DNA of 64,000 nt from Pisolithus tinctorius (GCA_024663395.1 JANFAH010000021.1:496001-560000), one strand, 5' to 3'. Numbered from the stretch's first letter, positions 46,615-59,095 are shown. Made by a program: numbers and translations. Notes: generated by a model from the sequence alone, not told the origin.

Positions 46615-47995
46615 TTATGCAAGGTCTGCGTGGAAGAGCAAAAGAACGACTACTTCTTGGTGGGCGGCCCTGAAACGAGCGCGATGATCTAACTACTTTT
46701 AAAGGCCGCGGGGTGTGTGTGATTCCGGCTGTCAGGTTGACGGCGCGCAGAACCTAGGCGAGATAAGGGCTGATGACTAAGCAAACCGACCGCAGTGATT
46801 GGTGGATCGATGGCTTATCTCTGCAGTGCATTCCAGTGGCAGCTGTTTGAACGTCGGATCAGCTTGACTAATAAAAGGGGCAAACGACGCACGCTAGGCA
46901 CGTACGAGTGCTGATAACCACCTTAAGGAGGTTTCTTTGCGCCAGTCAGTTATCACGCTGATAGTGGCCTTGGTGAATCCCCAAAGAAAATCAGGACAAG
47001 GAACAGTGGCGTCAACCCTGCTATCGGAACGGTGTCCCAGCGCTGGGGGTGGACTGCATGGCAACAAGATACGGGAGTCTTGTTGTCAACCCTGCATATT
47101 TCCTGTCAGTGTTGCAGACTAATGATTTCCGTCTCGTCCATCCCTCAGGGCATTCCTGTGGACATGCCTTATGATAAAACTGTAGAGGTACGCGATAGGT
47201 ACCATAGGGCCCCTGCGGCGTGCGAACCGAGCTCCCGGCCGCAACACCACGCGATCCATTGTCCAAGTTCACTTCACGCACCTTGGGCAATCCACGACCT
47301 CATAAACAGATCGCCCAGCACTTTCCGAAAACCCCGTGGAATCTGCCATCCCCACCGCTATAAACGCTCAAGAAGTCATTTCACACGCAGATATGGGGGT
47401 ATGGTCACCATTCGAATCGAACGACCCCTAGGACCCTTATCTCCACAGGGAAAAGATGGCCGTGCTTCCCGATCCGTCAGCCTGCGGATGAGTCAACGGG
47501 TCGGTACTCCACATTGCGACCAGTTTATTCGACAGGTAGTAGCGCGACGCTGAACTTATTCCCTGTAAGAATAAGTTAGCAATTTGTGCCAGGGATAGAA
47601 ATGTGTTTGACCAAGGTAACAAGTATAAAACCGGACGGTGATAGATGTTACAGCAGCGTATCCTTGATCACAGCCCTCTGTGACTTAATCCCCGCAAAAT
47701 GAAGTAAACATTCAACCAAAGAAGGCTGATCGGAAATTTGCGTCAAGCCATTGAACCGACCAGCAGCACCACTCCGTGCAACCCGAAGACAAGGAGGCAG
47801 ACAGGATACGTGGGCATGGCTTTACATATATTGTAAGACCCCAAACAAGAGAACGATGCCAACGAAAGTTCAAAGAGCATGAGGACGGACGGCATAAACT
47901 CAAGCGCTACAACAAAAATGGTTTGGTCTTGTTTGGCGTGCTGCAACTTTGCATTTTCTCCGTGGTCGTCTTAGGCATTAGTTAGGCATACCCAA
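46615..47995. other. Intergenic; no gene recognised
   Basis: The only long frame (47032-47553, 173 codons) has a composition unlike its neighbours and no recognisable motif, so it is treated as chance. The Amt promoter lies at the left end. Confidence 0.5.
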
Positions 47996-49101
47996 ATGAC
48001 GGGTGTATTCCTGGCTGCCTTGCGACGGCGGGTGTCTACTGGAACGCCTCAGTCGGTTCAGCGAACTATTGCAGCTAGGACCATCCACTTCTCTCCAAGT
48101 ACGTCTCTTTTACATGTTATACTAAATGACTTCTGAACATTTCTCCTCGCAGCATGCCAACAGCGCAAGAAAGGTGACGGTCTCCTCTCCGTGGACGCCA
48201 ACCCTCCGGGGTCGTCCTCAGTGACAGTTCCCAGCCATCCCGATGGCGTGAAATTGCGCGAACGGCAGTTTAATGACCTTGTCCAATTCGTGACTGCTCG
48301 TACTGGCCGAAAACGGGTCAATACTAAAGGCCAAGTTCGCCAATCTGCATGGTTGCGTCTTTTTCAGCTGGCATCGAGACCGGAACACCTTGAGCTCGTG
48401 TCAGATATATTTCCAAGATGGAGAGATACTGGAAAGTCGTTCAGACCTGTTCATGCCGAGATGTTTGCTCGTACGTCTCTCTTTTGAATATGTCTACATT
48501 TCTTGTGTATTTAACATGTTACATGTCATTGACAGGTCGGTGTGAAGAACTCAAATGTCCTCTTCTTGCCCTCAAGGTGTTTGGGGACCATACCAAGTAT
48601 GGTTTCGGTCTGAACTCCCTTCCTGCCGGGCGGCAGCTTATTCACTCGCTGTATGGCAAATACCCCTTGGAAAAGACCATGACAGCCGCATCCCTATTTG
48701 GTGTATATGGTTTACCGGCCGTGGGGAACGACTTCGCTTCCTGCGCAATGCTTTATGCCGCTTGTATACGAAGTAAAGACCCACATGCTCAAGTGGTAGC
48801 CGAAAGCCTCAAGCGTCAGCTCATGAAACAGATCGTCCAGACAGAGGAGGTCAAAGAACCTCAGAACAAACTCCTCCGTGCCCAACATCATGTAAAACCA
48901 ACTTTATGGCTAGCTCGGGCTATCAGACAAATCAAGACGGCACACAGAGAGCAGGGCTTCCCTCCAGCATCGTTTTTGGGAATGTGGAATGCTGACAAGA
49001 AGCCTCGGAAACCACGGGTTCGCCAAACTGCCTCTGCAGAGGTATCCGAGGCTCGCCCATCTGATGGAGTTGCAGCGAAATCCGTGGAGTCTTTCTCGTA
49101 A
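47996..49101 (+). CDS. Probable mitochondrial protein of unknown function, helical repeat-like
   Basis: Three exons (47996-48098, 48153-48470, 48536-49101) give 328 residues with phases that agree. The N-terminus (MTGVFLAALRRRVSTGTPQ, then RTIAARTIHFSP) is rich in Arg/Ser/Thr and lacks acidic residues, as a mitochondrial targeting peptide would. The middle is alpha-helical with PPR/TPR-like spacing: QSAWLRLFQLASRPEHLELV, ARRCEELKCPLLALKVFGD, TAASLFGVYGLPAVGNDFAS. The C-terminus is basic (KKPRKPRVRQ). This build resembles fungal mitochondrial ribosome-associated or RNA-maturation factors, but I do not recognise the exact family and assign no function. Confidence 0.7.
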
Positions 49102-49364
49102 CAGCTTAAATTACCATGTCGTTATCAGCATCTTCGAGAGTCCACAGTATCAATCTCACACTTGTTGAAATAATAAAATTCGTTATATTTTTCTCCGAAA
49201 AGTCATGACACGCACAGTATCGTGACTTGGTTTATATCTGAATCAGATCAGCTGGCGATATCGATGAACAGGTACGCGGAATCACGACATCAAAATGTCC
49301 AGCGTAGTGCAACCTATCGCCAGACATTCGCCACGTCCTTCGCACTAAAAGTTTTCCGAGAATC

Positions 49365-49951
49365 ATGAAAGTCGAAAAGAAAGAGGCACACATCTCGTTC
49401 GTCAGTATTCCCCAACCAAGCGAACAGGAATGCGCCGCCGCCGCAAAATCGATGTCTGGGCTCGTAAGAGCTTTCGCATGGCCCATCCATCGCACGCCGA
49501 CAGAAAGACGTATTTGTGAATACGGAACGAAGATCCACCTGCCACGGACATACTTGGCAACGAAAGGAGAGGATGTGCGACATGTGCGACGTGGGACAGA
49601 TATCAACCAATTCGTACACGCGCATTATATGGAGTCGCCTGCGGGCGAGGAGGGAAAGAAGTGGACAAACTTTGTGCACGCGGATGAAGTGGTCGCAAGG
49701 AGGTGAGCTATTTCCTTCCAACGACCTACCCATTGGCTATGAACCTTTGATCTGAGCCTGACCTCGCCTGGCGTAGACATGAGTATCTTGGCCCTGACCC
49801 AAGAGTGGCAGGGTACTTCTTCGACAAGACCGGGGAGATACATATCCGTTGGTGGGATTCGTTCTTGAAGGATCAGTGGATGGACAGAGACAAATGGATG
49901 CTCGGCGTTGCTATGGATCCGTCGGGGAAATGGGTGGTCAAGGAAGAGTAG
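49365..49951 (+). CDS. Hypothetical protein, 170 residues
   Basis: Two exons (49365-49702, 49777-49951) are joined in phase across a 74-base intron (gtgagc..gcgtag), reading ..DEVVARR into HEYLGPDPRVAGYFFD. The protein is soluble, has no signal peptide and has several aromatic residues near the end (IRWWDSFLKDQWMDRDKWM). No family is recognised. The agreement of splice signals with frame and the protein-like composition support a real gene. It lies close downstream of the mitochondrial-type gene on the same strand. Confidence 0.6.
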
Positions 49952-50378
49952 TGCTATACTCATGCCTAGAACGACAGACGCCCCTGTCTGAGAGGAACCA
50001 GAAATGCACTTCGCCTCGAGTAAACTCCGAACGGTAGCGTTTCTAAGGGATCTCAAGAATTCCCGAAGGGCGCCATGATCGAACCTTATGTGTCGCCTAT
50101 CTTCGCTGAGAACTGTGTTCTTTGGGGAGAGAAACGCCTTCAACTACAGAGTTCCAAGTAAGAAGCCTGCATTGCTCCCCGTCACTCTGTGAGTTTGTTT
50201 CGTACGATACCTTGATCAAGCGTCCGTCTCCCCGACCCTTGATGGATCCCGGCGAAGTACCGAACCGAGTTGTAACCCTAACCCCCAACTAGGGTAAATC
50301 AGATTTCTTACCTGCTGGTCTCACGATCCCCAACTCATAGATAAGCACGTAAACTCGTTAAACCAGATTTCATTGTCC
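49952..50378. other. Intergenic; no feature seen
   Basis: Should contain the promoter of the aldolase gene; no clear TATA box. Confidence 0.5.
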
Positions 50379-51420
50379 ATGACATCTCACCCACTCTACA
50401 GAGCCTTCAAGGCCCCCAAGGTCGCGTTTGGAGCATGGATTACGCTTCCCGGAATCCATAGTGCACGGATTGTCGCACAGTCCAGTCCACACCTCTCCTG
50501 GGTGATGATTGACTGCGAGCATGGGCTTACACCACTCAATGCGGACTCTGCGGAAACTATTCAGGCGATTGCAGGCATAGGTTCCAATTATGTCAGTCCC
50601 CTTGTGAGAATCCCTGCCACAGGGACATGTAGCAGCACATCGTGGTTGATCAAATACGCACTGGACGCTGGCGCAAGAGGTGTACTCGTACCTATGGTGC
50701 GGTGATATGGTTGTCGATCCGGATGAGGGGCGGATTGACCACGGAATTCCCGTATAGGTGTCCGACCCAGAAAAGGCGAAGGAGATCGTTTCCGATTGTC
50801 GATTTCCTCCTGCGGGAAGGCGTGGTTTTGGGAACCCGTTAACACATCTCACTTGGAACATTGGAACGGAAGAATACCTGAATTCGGCCAATGACTTCAT
50901 CACGATCATGGTCCAGATCGAAAACAAGGAGGGCGTAGAGAATGTGGAGCAGATTGCCGCTGTAGATGGACTAGGTTAGTTGTTCTAATCACGCCCTCTT
51001 TTAGCACTTGCGTGAGGATCTCCTGCGTTTCCAAAGATGTACTGTTCATTGGACCGTACGACCTTTCTTTGAATCTCGGCTATCCGCCCCCTTTTCCGGA
51101 TGTACACCCGGAGGTCGAAAAGGTCATCCAGAAGATTCTGGAGGTTGCCCATCGCAAGGGGAAGAAATGGTAATTAATTCTTTGCGTTGTTTTTCGCGGG
51201 AGTCACTAACGATAGTCCTATTATGTAGTGGCATCTACTGCTCATCTGGAAAGCAAGCGTTCCAGCGAGCTCAGCAAGGATTTGACATGGAAAGTACTGG
51301 CACCAGTAGACTGATCCGTAGAGCTGACCTCCTGTATAGATCAACGTCACTTCCGATTCAGCTGCTATCAGTGAAGCGATCGTATCTAATCTGGAAGCTG
51401 CTATTGGTCAGAACGTTTAA
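50379..51420 (+). CDS. HpcH/HpaI-type class II aldolase
   Basis: Five exons (50379-50696, 50758-50974, 51037-51169, 51229-51289, 51340-51420) give 269 residues. Family motifs in order are AFGAWITLPG, WVMIDCEHGL (catalytic His), PLVRIPATG (substrate Arg), ALDAGARGVLVPMV, PPAGRRGFGN, FITIMVQIENKEGVEN (metal-ligand Glu), DVLFIGPYDLSLNLG, CGIYCSSGKQAFQRAQQGFD and the end INVTSDSAAISEAI. These enzymes cleave or form 2-keto-hydroxy acids such as 4-hydroxy-2-oxo-heptanedioate or 2-keto-3-deoxy sugar acids with a divalent metal. The real substrate is unknown. The fourth intron (51290-51339) begins GA where GT is expected (see its own entry), so either splicing is non-canonical or this allele is impaired. 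Confidence 0.88.
51290..51339 (+). other. Apparent GA-AG intron in the aldolase gene
   Basis: The exon ends ..GGATTTGACATG, followed by gaaagtactgg, and the acceptor is ctgtatag before ATCAACGTCACT. Only this junction yields the family C-terminus in frame and a total length divisible by three. The sequence gaaagt looks like gtaagt with a changed second base. Confidence 0.6.
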
Positions 51421-52246
51421 TCAGCTAGTGAAATGTAGGACTCCTCGAGGCAGACTAAAGACGTGTATGATACTAGTGACGTTCCAGTGGCTTGAAAATT
51501 TGCGAGGCAATCGAACGCAGATGAGACCAACGTGCTTTTCCTTGTAAGGGCAACTTACAACAGAAGTCCTGCCAGAGATAATGTACCCTTTCCCATCAAA
51601 ACAGTGGTTGATCGCTTGCGAGGCCAACTGCTGTCAAAAAAGTCTGCGGTAGGGAAACGAGTAAGTGTTCGTTTTCCCGTGGGGTGCACTATTCGCGTGC
51701 CTTTCAACATTGTTATATATGCCGTCCACCTCGTCTTCCGGTAGGTGTCCTCTGGCCACGTATGCACGGCTCGAAGGTCAAGCACTCATGCACGATGTTC
51801 AAACGAGCGGGGTCTCGTGGTAAGCGTCTACTTCAGGAAGGGAACCTGGGTTTGTGAAAAATTCGGATGAATAGATGGATGAGTTCAATCTGACAGGTTT
51901 ACATACTACTCATCGTCCTTGGCCCATTCATGCGAGGACATATGTTCTTATGTGAATACATCCCTGCAACCTAAGTCCACTTTGGCCAAGAATCGAAGCG
52001 AGTTAGATCTCCTGCTTCATTTTTACAATTCAGAGCATGGGTTCGGTAATGATTATCAGCAAGCGTTTGCCATACCTGAAACATGCAAACCATGATTGTA
52101 ACTTGCTCACACGTCCCTATAAGCCACAAAACGAAATGCATTACGAGGCTAAACGCCTGAAACAAGTGCTACGTATACGAGGTATCATCGAGCGAAGAAT
52201 GCTTTAATTTGGGGAGAACCCGAGAGCAAAAAGCGCTCTGTTGCAC
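51421..52246. other. Intergenic; no gene recognised
   Basis: Shared 3' region of the aldolase and the convergent hydrophobin gene. ORFs here are short and lack motifs. Confidence 0.5.
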
Positions 52247-52683
52247 TTAGGCGTTGACGTTGACGGGCATGCAGCCAACGTTGACAAGGCCGTTCTGCGA
52301 GATTCAAATCAGGATAACCCGTAAACGCAGTACATGACCCAACATACCCATTGGTTGCCGCTGCAGCAAACGGTCTGGGCATTGCACTGAGCGCCGCTGC
52401 CAGTACCGACCACGGTGATAGGGGTACACGAGGTACCAATTTGACCGGTGATACCGGCAAAGACGTTAGCGATACCAAGTTCTTGGAAGATGGAGTCGAA
52501 GTCGGATGCCTACATACTTTCAATTACCTGAAGAACGAGTGAAAAAAAAAGGAGTATCACCTGTTGAACCTGTTGGCAGCACTGGATGGGACCCGTGTTG
52601 CACTGGCTGCTGTCGCGTGCGACGAGGGGGCCGGCGACGGCGAGAGCAGCGAGGGAAGCAATGGCGAAGACACGGGAGAACAT
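52247..52683 (-). CDS. Class I hydrophobin
   Basis: Three exons give about 110 residues. ATG 52683 starts a signal peptide ([20 protein letters not shown]) followed by the mature N-terminus VARDSSQ. The eight cysteines have the class pattern: C-x6-CC (CNTGPIQCC), about 32 residues, C (TSCTP), 13 residues, C-x5-CC (CNAQTVCC), 12 residues, C (VGCMP), with a short tail and TAA at 52247-52249. Introns lie after ..QQVQQ and after ..SGNQW, the usual places for basidiomycete hydrophobins. The secreted protein self-assembles at air-water interfaces and coats hyphae or fruiting structures. The longer ORF start at 52779 is rejected because the signal peptide begins at 52683. Confidence 0.95.
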
Positions 52684-52789
52684 GTTGAGACTTGTAAAGA
52701 GTGTGGTTGAAAAGCTGGTAAAGCGAGTGTGGTTGACAGAGAGAAAAGACAAGCAGTCGATGGAGGAAGAGGGGACCAACTGTTGCTTC

Positions 52790-52796
52790 TTATATA
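52790..52796 (-). promoter_or_regulatory. TATA box of the hydrophobin gene
   Basis: TATATAA on the minus strand, about 105 bases upstream of the hydrophobin ATG, the usual spacing for strongly expressed fungal genes. Confidence 0.55.
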
Positions 52797-54714
52797 TTTT
52801 TTCTAGGACTGTCGGTTATCCGAATTACATATTTTTTTGCTGTGTGGGTGACATACACGGGGAGCGCTAACCGAAGACGTTGACGCATTCTGATTGGCCA
52901 GCGGGTCAGCTGGGCTGGGGTACGTCACTCCCCGGACAGAAATGGAAGGTGAAGTAGTTGGTCCGGAGTCTGGACCCAATCAAACCCAATCCCGCCCATC
53001 ATGATCATATATCGGCCTGTCCCTTCTGTGACGTTTTCTGAATTCTTATTCTAATACCTTGGCATTTGCGGCCTCTGTTTCAGGCCCCGCAGCCCGTCCG
53101 GGGAGCCTTTAACCCACCGACGGGCATTTACAACGGTTACTCAGATCCAGGATTATCATGGGCGAGCCGAGGATGGTGAGTGGGATGCGAGGTCATCCAT
53201 GCATGCCAGTCTAAGGGATAAGGTTTGTTCCTCGATTTCCTGCCCGAGGTCTCATGTTCATCGGGCAGCATGTGATTGTACGAGGCCACGAGCTTGGCAG
53301 GTTTTCTTGGACGCGTATTCGAACATCCATATGGAAAATTGCCCGGCAAGCTTCCTCCCCGTCCACATGCCCGAGCTCCGAAAGTAAACAGATGAAATTA
53401 ACAGTGCTAGCCAGGACTTGGCCCCGCCATGTTCTTGTTGCCCAACTCCGTGGTCGTTGCACTTTCATGTTCTAACCAATTTCCGTGGAATTTCTTAATA
53501 AAACGTCAGGCTCGGAATTTGTTGCTATGAGGGGTTAATGAGGCATCTCCCTGGACGGCGGTTTACCGGCATCTCCGAAAACGTCATTATGAAGCTGTGA
53601 ATTAGGAATAGAAGGAAAAACCCGCCGAGGTTTTAGTTGTCTTCAGCACGATGATCATTGGAGTAAAGTTGTACAAGGTGATTGATAATTGAATTCAGGC
53701 TGACCTTGTGTATCTGCTAAAACACCAAGCCCGTCATGATCTCAAGGGGGGACGATTCGATGCGTTTCGACCAGACGAACCGTGGTCGCTGGTGAGTACG
53801 TCTCCCGTTGCAGGCGGCATAACCCTCCGATGCACTTGGGTCGATCTTGACCAACTTAGGTGGTTCACGGCAAAGTGCGTCTTCAGTATCACTTTACCGA
53901 GGAGTTCGCCTACCTTTACAAGGCGTGCTGCGCGCTGCGCGCACCCTGCAGTGAGAATTGATCCCTATTGCCTCCGCACCAACTCCGCACCAAGCAAACC
54001 CGAAAGAACGAAACGCAGATTGGAAGTTCTATCCATAGCACCTCAAAATTTAACGCAGAAAAGTTGTATTCGTGAGGCACACGAGAACTGCATCACAATC
54101 TTTGGTATGTACCCATGTCCGGTTAACCCAACCTCGTCCTGCACGTGTGACTGCGGAAGAGGTAGCATTGATCGACCGCTAAGGGTGGATACATTATCAA
54201 GGGCTGCCAAGAACTGGCATCTCGTGGGGGGAAGGGAAAAGGCCCCGAGACACGGTGGAAGGGTACGTGTGTACATCCACCGCTCCACAGGGTGTCATAT
54301 TCGAAAGTGTGCCGTTCTCGGTGTAGACCCACGACCATCAACGGATAGTTATGGTGATAATGTGGCACATGCCTACTCGTGCTTGATTGCGATACGCTTG
54401 TAAATCCTATCGGCGGCCTCGAGAGCAGGGTAGCGGACCCGTGGCAATCCAAACGAGTGATCCGAGTCACGGGATCCATCATCTCGTCTAGTACACACCC
54501 GGGAAAGGAAAACCTGAGCAGCGCGCGCATGAAGCTCTGCAAATACAGTTCCCCGTCGGCTCCTCACTGACAAATCCCGTCGCACACTTTCCCAAATAGG
54601 TCCTCGCTTACCGTTATAGTGGGTCTGGACCGCCATCTGGAGGACTTTGATGTGGAACGCGGCAAGTACGACAGCGTCAGGATCTGGCATTGCACGTGAT
54701 TAGAGGTTAAACAA

Positions 54715-54935
54715 ACAAATTTGATCCGCGATTTCTGGAGTGGCTCCACAGAGATGGATGCTCGCGGGGAGAGTTCCATTGGCGTGCGGTGTTGCAGCGT
54801 GCCGAGGTGCGTGCCTGAGGCAGTCTTCAGGATCTTCAGTACTTTGATATGTGGTCCATTAGAGAGGTCGATCTGTCTGAATCAGAAGATTTGATCCACG
54901 ATCTCTGGAGTTGCTTCCCAGAGATGGATGCTAGC
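54715..54935 (-). repeat. Diverged tandem repeat with conserved translated motif
   Basis: Two stretches about 175 bases apart (tttgatccgcgatttctggag at about 54720 and tttgatccacgatctctggag at about 54892) each continue into agagatggatgct. On the minus strand both read as ASIHL-x2-ATPEI-x-DQI. The frames around them are broken. This may be the relic of a repeat-containing protein gene. Confidence 0.4.
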
Positions 54936-56515
54936 GGAAACAGTGGTTGGCGTGCATTCCAGTACACCGATATGCGTACATGGTATGCTCGCAGCCATAG
55001 AAAAGAATTGTAAGGCAAGGTTCATGCAGTGTGGTCCTTGGTGACTTCCAATGGTCAGTAAAGTCATCGGTGCCGGTTGGTCGCATATGCCGAGTGCCAC
55101 AAACTGCACGAAAGATTGAGGCAGTACAGTGCGAAGAATTGACAGTTGTACCTTGTATTTATGTACTTTGCTTGAGCTCGAATGGCTCAGTCCCCCGTAT
55201 CACACTGCACTCTGAGCGACTGCGGATCCTGGGTGGGGATAACAGATACAAAGAGAACACCTATGAAGTGGGCGCTGGGCATCTCAGCTATAACATCCCA
55301 TGGTAACACCCAACGACACCTGTCGATAGGTCGTTGCACACCCACGGGCAATACTACACAGAAGTGCGTAAACCAGGAGGCCAAGGAACTGCGCCGAACG
55401 AGGACACCCTCTGGCATGCTTCCATGGAAAAACACCGTCCTCCACCATCTACTTCATCTCCGGAGGTGTCGACACAACGGCGTATGCGATATCGGGACGC
55501 AATATCGAAGAATACGAGCTTCAAGTATGCGCATTGTACTCCGTACGCTGGTTGAGGGGGAGGTACAACAATTTCTTGATAATGTAATGCTCGAGGGTCG
55601 GTGTTTAACTTCTCTTTGAGGGCCTCGTGTAGTTTAACTTATCAATAGCTGCAGATATACAATTTCTGTGTCAAACGGAGAACGTAGAACCCTGATCCAG
55701 GTAAATGCCGCGAACGGCATACTCCGACACTTTCCCTGTCACACCAGCACAAGATAACCAGGGTTAACCAATTGCACTGATGCCAAAAGAACAAACGTAC
55801 TCTGATAAAATAAGTCACTGGTGAACTGGTAGTTTCATCGGTTAAACATTTATCAGAAGGTTTACTGTTTAATAAAGAACAAACGGAACCCTTCCGAGCG
55901 TCTGCAAGTGTACTTCTTTGTAAACGATTTAGGGTCGGTTCAGGGGTGAGCAAAATGAATGGCTCGAGAACGAAGGTGCCCCGTCTGATGGATCATAGGA
56001 CCATATAAATTATTAATAATCCGTATTGTTTCCGTTGTGCCCCGAGAACCCTCGAACATCAGGCTAGGGATACACGTGCACCGAACTTGAGTTCTACGTG
56101 TCTGCCTTACCATTTGGTTTACAAGTCGTTTTCGAGGAGACGAGCGATGCAGCATTCTTCAGCACTGAAAAAAGCCAGGTTTGCTTGTGGAGCGGAAGAT
56201 ATCACCAGCAAGAGAGTGCCTGCTCAAAACTGACAGCTTGAATTCAGCGTTGGATACGGACGAAATGAACTAGCCAGACATCAACGCACTCCGGATGCGA
56301 TGTTCTGGGATAGATGTAATCTCCATGAAGACACCTGCGTCGACGCTCTCACCAAGACTGAGCCAGTCGACTCAGTGAGAGCACTGAATGTCGGAGGGTG
56401 AATGATGACATAAGCATGACATGTGGCATAGAGTGGCCGCTGAGACGAACCAAAAGGCCTTCGCTTGACAACGTTGGATCGTGCAGCCGCCAGAACGCAC
56501 TAATCGACAGTCGCG

Positions 56516-59095
56516 ATGCCACCTGCACCTCCATTCACCTCACCCCACACCCAGCAGCAACTACCAGCACTCTACCTTTTCCCGCTAAACGACACCTTTG
56601 TGCCCAAACACATAGCTCTCATTGGAAACCAACGCGTCAAGATTGGAAGACAGACCAACGCAAAGACAGTCCCTGCAGAAAGAAACGGGTATTTCGACTC
56701 AAAAGTATTGTCAAGACAACATGCAGAGATATGGGAAGACGGTGGCAAGGTGCGTGGTGTCAGCCCTTTCGTTCCTTGTGCCATTTTTTAACACCCTCCC
56801 ACAAGATATACATCAAAGACGTCAAGAGTTCTAACGGAACGTTCATAAACGGGGATCGTCTAAGTCCAGAGGGCGTTGAATCAGAGCCTTTTGAGCTCAA
56901 AAATGACGATATCGTCGTACGTTTGTTCCCCCTTATGTGCCGGGATTTCTAGTTGACTGTATGCCCTTTCTTAGGAATTCGGCATCGACATCATTGGCGA
57001 GGACAACAAAACAACGATTCACCACAAGGTTGCCGCTCGGGTGATGTGTGTTTTTACAGAGGAGGATGCTCAGCACGCCGCTCGATGGGAACAAGCACAA
57101 AATAATTCTAGTCATCCTGCAATTTCTGCACAGCAGAGCGGTGCGGCTGGAGGCTCGCAGTTCTCCTTTGGTCAAGGCCAAGCAGCACCTCAGGCTGCTC
57201 AACGACGGCCAACGCTACAGTCACAAGCCCTTGGCGTTATGGGTGGTATGGGCGGGAGCGTCAGGCCACCAGGTAAAAGTGGTCTTTCGTTCGACCACAT
57301 TCTCAGTCGTCTCCAAGGCGAGCTGCAGAAAAGCCGGGAAACAGGCGCAGAATTGCATTCCATAACGACCGCTATGAATGATTTGCAAGACACCATGGGC
57401 GGTGCTCTGGTACGTTCATGGAGTGACTGTCAGGAATGGCTTCCTGACATCCATGCTTAGCCACCAAATTTGCCTCCTCTACCACACAATCTTCCCCCTG
57501 TGCGTCAACCCCAACCGCCCACTGCTAACGAAGCGAATCAATCACCTGAATCCGGAACTGTTCCGGTGTCTGCACTGAGCGAACTTCGTAGTCAGCTGCA
57601 CGAGACCCAGGAATCACTTGCAAGTCATGTCGACAAGGTACGTGCACTGGAAGATATGCTTGCCGAGCACGAAGCCATCAAGTCAGAGATCACAACGCTT
57701 CGAGAACTGATGGACGAGCGGAAACGGGAGTTCGAATTGTTACGGCACGAAAGTGCTTCTCTTTCCTCTGCTCACCAAGCCAACGGGCACCACGATGAGC
57801 TACGGAATGGGAGATATCGAGGCGAGGATGACGACACGTCCAGTATTCACACAATCGTACCTCATGAATTGGAGAGAGTGGACGAAGAGGATGAGGATCA
57901 GCTCGTGAACGAAGAGGAATATGACGAGGACCGTAGGCGTCGTAGGGAGGAGCTTGGACGACCGCGGACACCTGAACCCACGGGTATGGGCATGGATGAC
58001 GACGATTCGCCAAACACCAAACGACGGCATCGGCCTTCGAGTGCACCGAACCACGACGCAGAGTCTGTCGCTCTGGACGAGTTAGCCGAGCGCTTGTCGG
58101 CACTCAGTGGACGAATAGATTCTGCTGTTGAATTCAACAGTTCACTGCAGGCTCAGCATGCCGCTGCGCAGACAACGATATCCCTCCTCCAGTCTAAGAT
58201 TACTACGTTAGAGGAGATGGTACAAGCGACCCAGTTGCAACTGCAACAACAAAACGCAGCTCAAGAGGCTGCACAGGCCGAGATCCTTAAAGCTGTTCGA
58301 GAGCCTCCCGGAGACACGGAACGGGAGTCGCTCACCGCGATGCTCAACGAGTGGAAGAAGAGTGTCGAAGGCCAATGGAGTGCCGTTCAGGAGGAGTGGT
58401 CGCAAGAACGCGAGAGACTCAATAAGGCGAGGGAGGAGTGGGAGAACAGGGCCAAATCGTTGGAGATGGGGTTTGATGCCAAGGTCAATGCCAGCGTGGC
58501 ATCTATCATCGCTGTCCAGCGACACCATTCATTCATTCCTAATGGTGATATCAAACTGAATGGTACAGCTGGCCTCGTGACGCCTCCAAGTCCCGTGAGC
58601 GTTGCCTCCAATCCTGGTCGCTCCAAGTCCCGAAGACGGCGGTCCAGCTCATGTCGTGGGAGGTCGCGATCTCCATCGCCGGTTTCATCCATTGAGATGA
58701 TAGAAGGCGTTTCGAGCGCTGACTTGGCAAACGGCTCGAATCCTGGCTCGCGACGTGTCTCCGATCAGTATCCACGAGATCGTTCCTTATCACCTTCGAT
58801 TCCCGACGACAACAGTGAACCGGAATTGTCTCGCAAGCCTACGACACCCGGGACCCAATACCTGATAACCCCTGACCCATCTGTCAAAGACAGTCCTGGT
58901 CGTCAATCGTCGACGGCGGTCAGCACGGACTCGGATGCCGAGTCCAGTATGCCCAAATCAGACGTCCGTTGTTTCATGACTGTTCGTCTCATCGTGCTAA
59001 CCTGTCTATCCCAGCATAACTTGAGACTGGCTACCGGTATACTAGTGCTTGGTATTGCCACGGCTGCGGTAATATGGCGAGTGAGGCAGGAGTAG
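56516..59095 (+). CDS. FHA domain, coiled-coil, tail-anchored protein (SLMAP/Far10-like)
   Basis: Exons 56516-56749, 56806-56916, 56975-57409 and 57461-59095 are all phase 0 (804 residues, or 787 if the last possible intron 58964-59014 is removed). The N-terminal FHA domain has VKIGRQTNAKTVPAERNGYF (GR), VLSRQHAEIW (S-R-x-H), IYIKDVKSSNGTFINGDRLS (SSNGTFING) and FELKNDDIVEFGIDI. Then follow a Gln/Ala-rich linker, a helix FDHILSRLQGELQKSR, coiled coils (about residues 290-360 and 450-560) and a Ser/Arg-rich stretch. A single C-terminal helix LATGILVLGIATAAVIW precedes four to five last residues. FHA binds phosphothreonine. This architecture matches SLMAP/TRAF3IP3 in animals and Far9/Far10/PRO45-type proteins in fungi, which anchor the STRIPAK phosphatase-kinase complex to ER, nuclear envelope or mitochondria. 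That role is inferred from family knowledge. Confidence 0.88.

Larger units (their letters stand above)
52684..56515. other. 3.8 kb without a recognisable gene, probably decayed sequence
   Basis: Apart from the hydrophobin promoter, nothing here reads as a complete gene. The 231-codon frame at 53708-54403 has no motifs and splice signals do not extend it. A small diverged tandem repeat at about 54715-54935 retains a translated motif on the minus strand (see next entry), which suggests remnants of an old gene. Confidence 0.45.

Noticed and set aside
47032..47553. 173-codon open frame on the + strand
   Set aside because: It has no family motif, runs of Arg/His/Pro typical of out-of-frame reading, and no plausible intron continuation; judged chance.
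53708..54403. 231-codon open frame on the + strand
   Set aside because: Long but low in hydrophobic core patterns, without recognisable domains or promoter; the surrounding DNA looks decayed.
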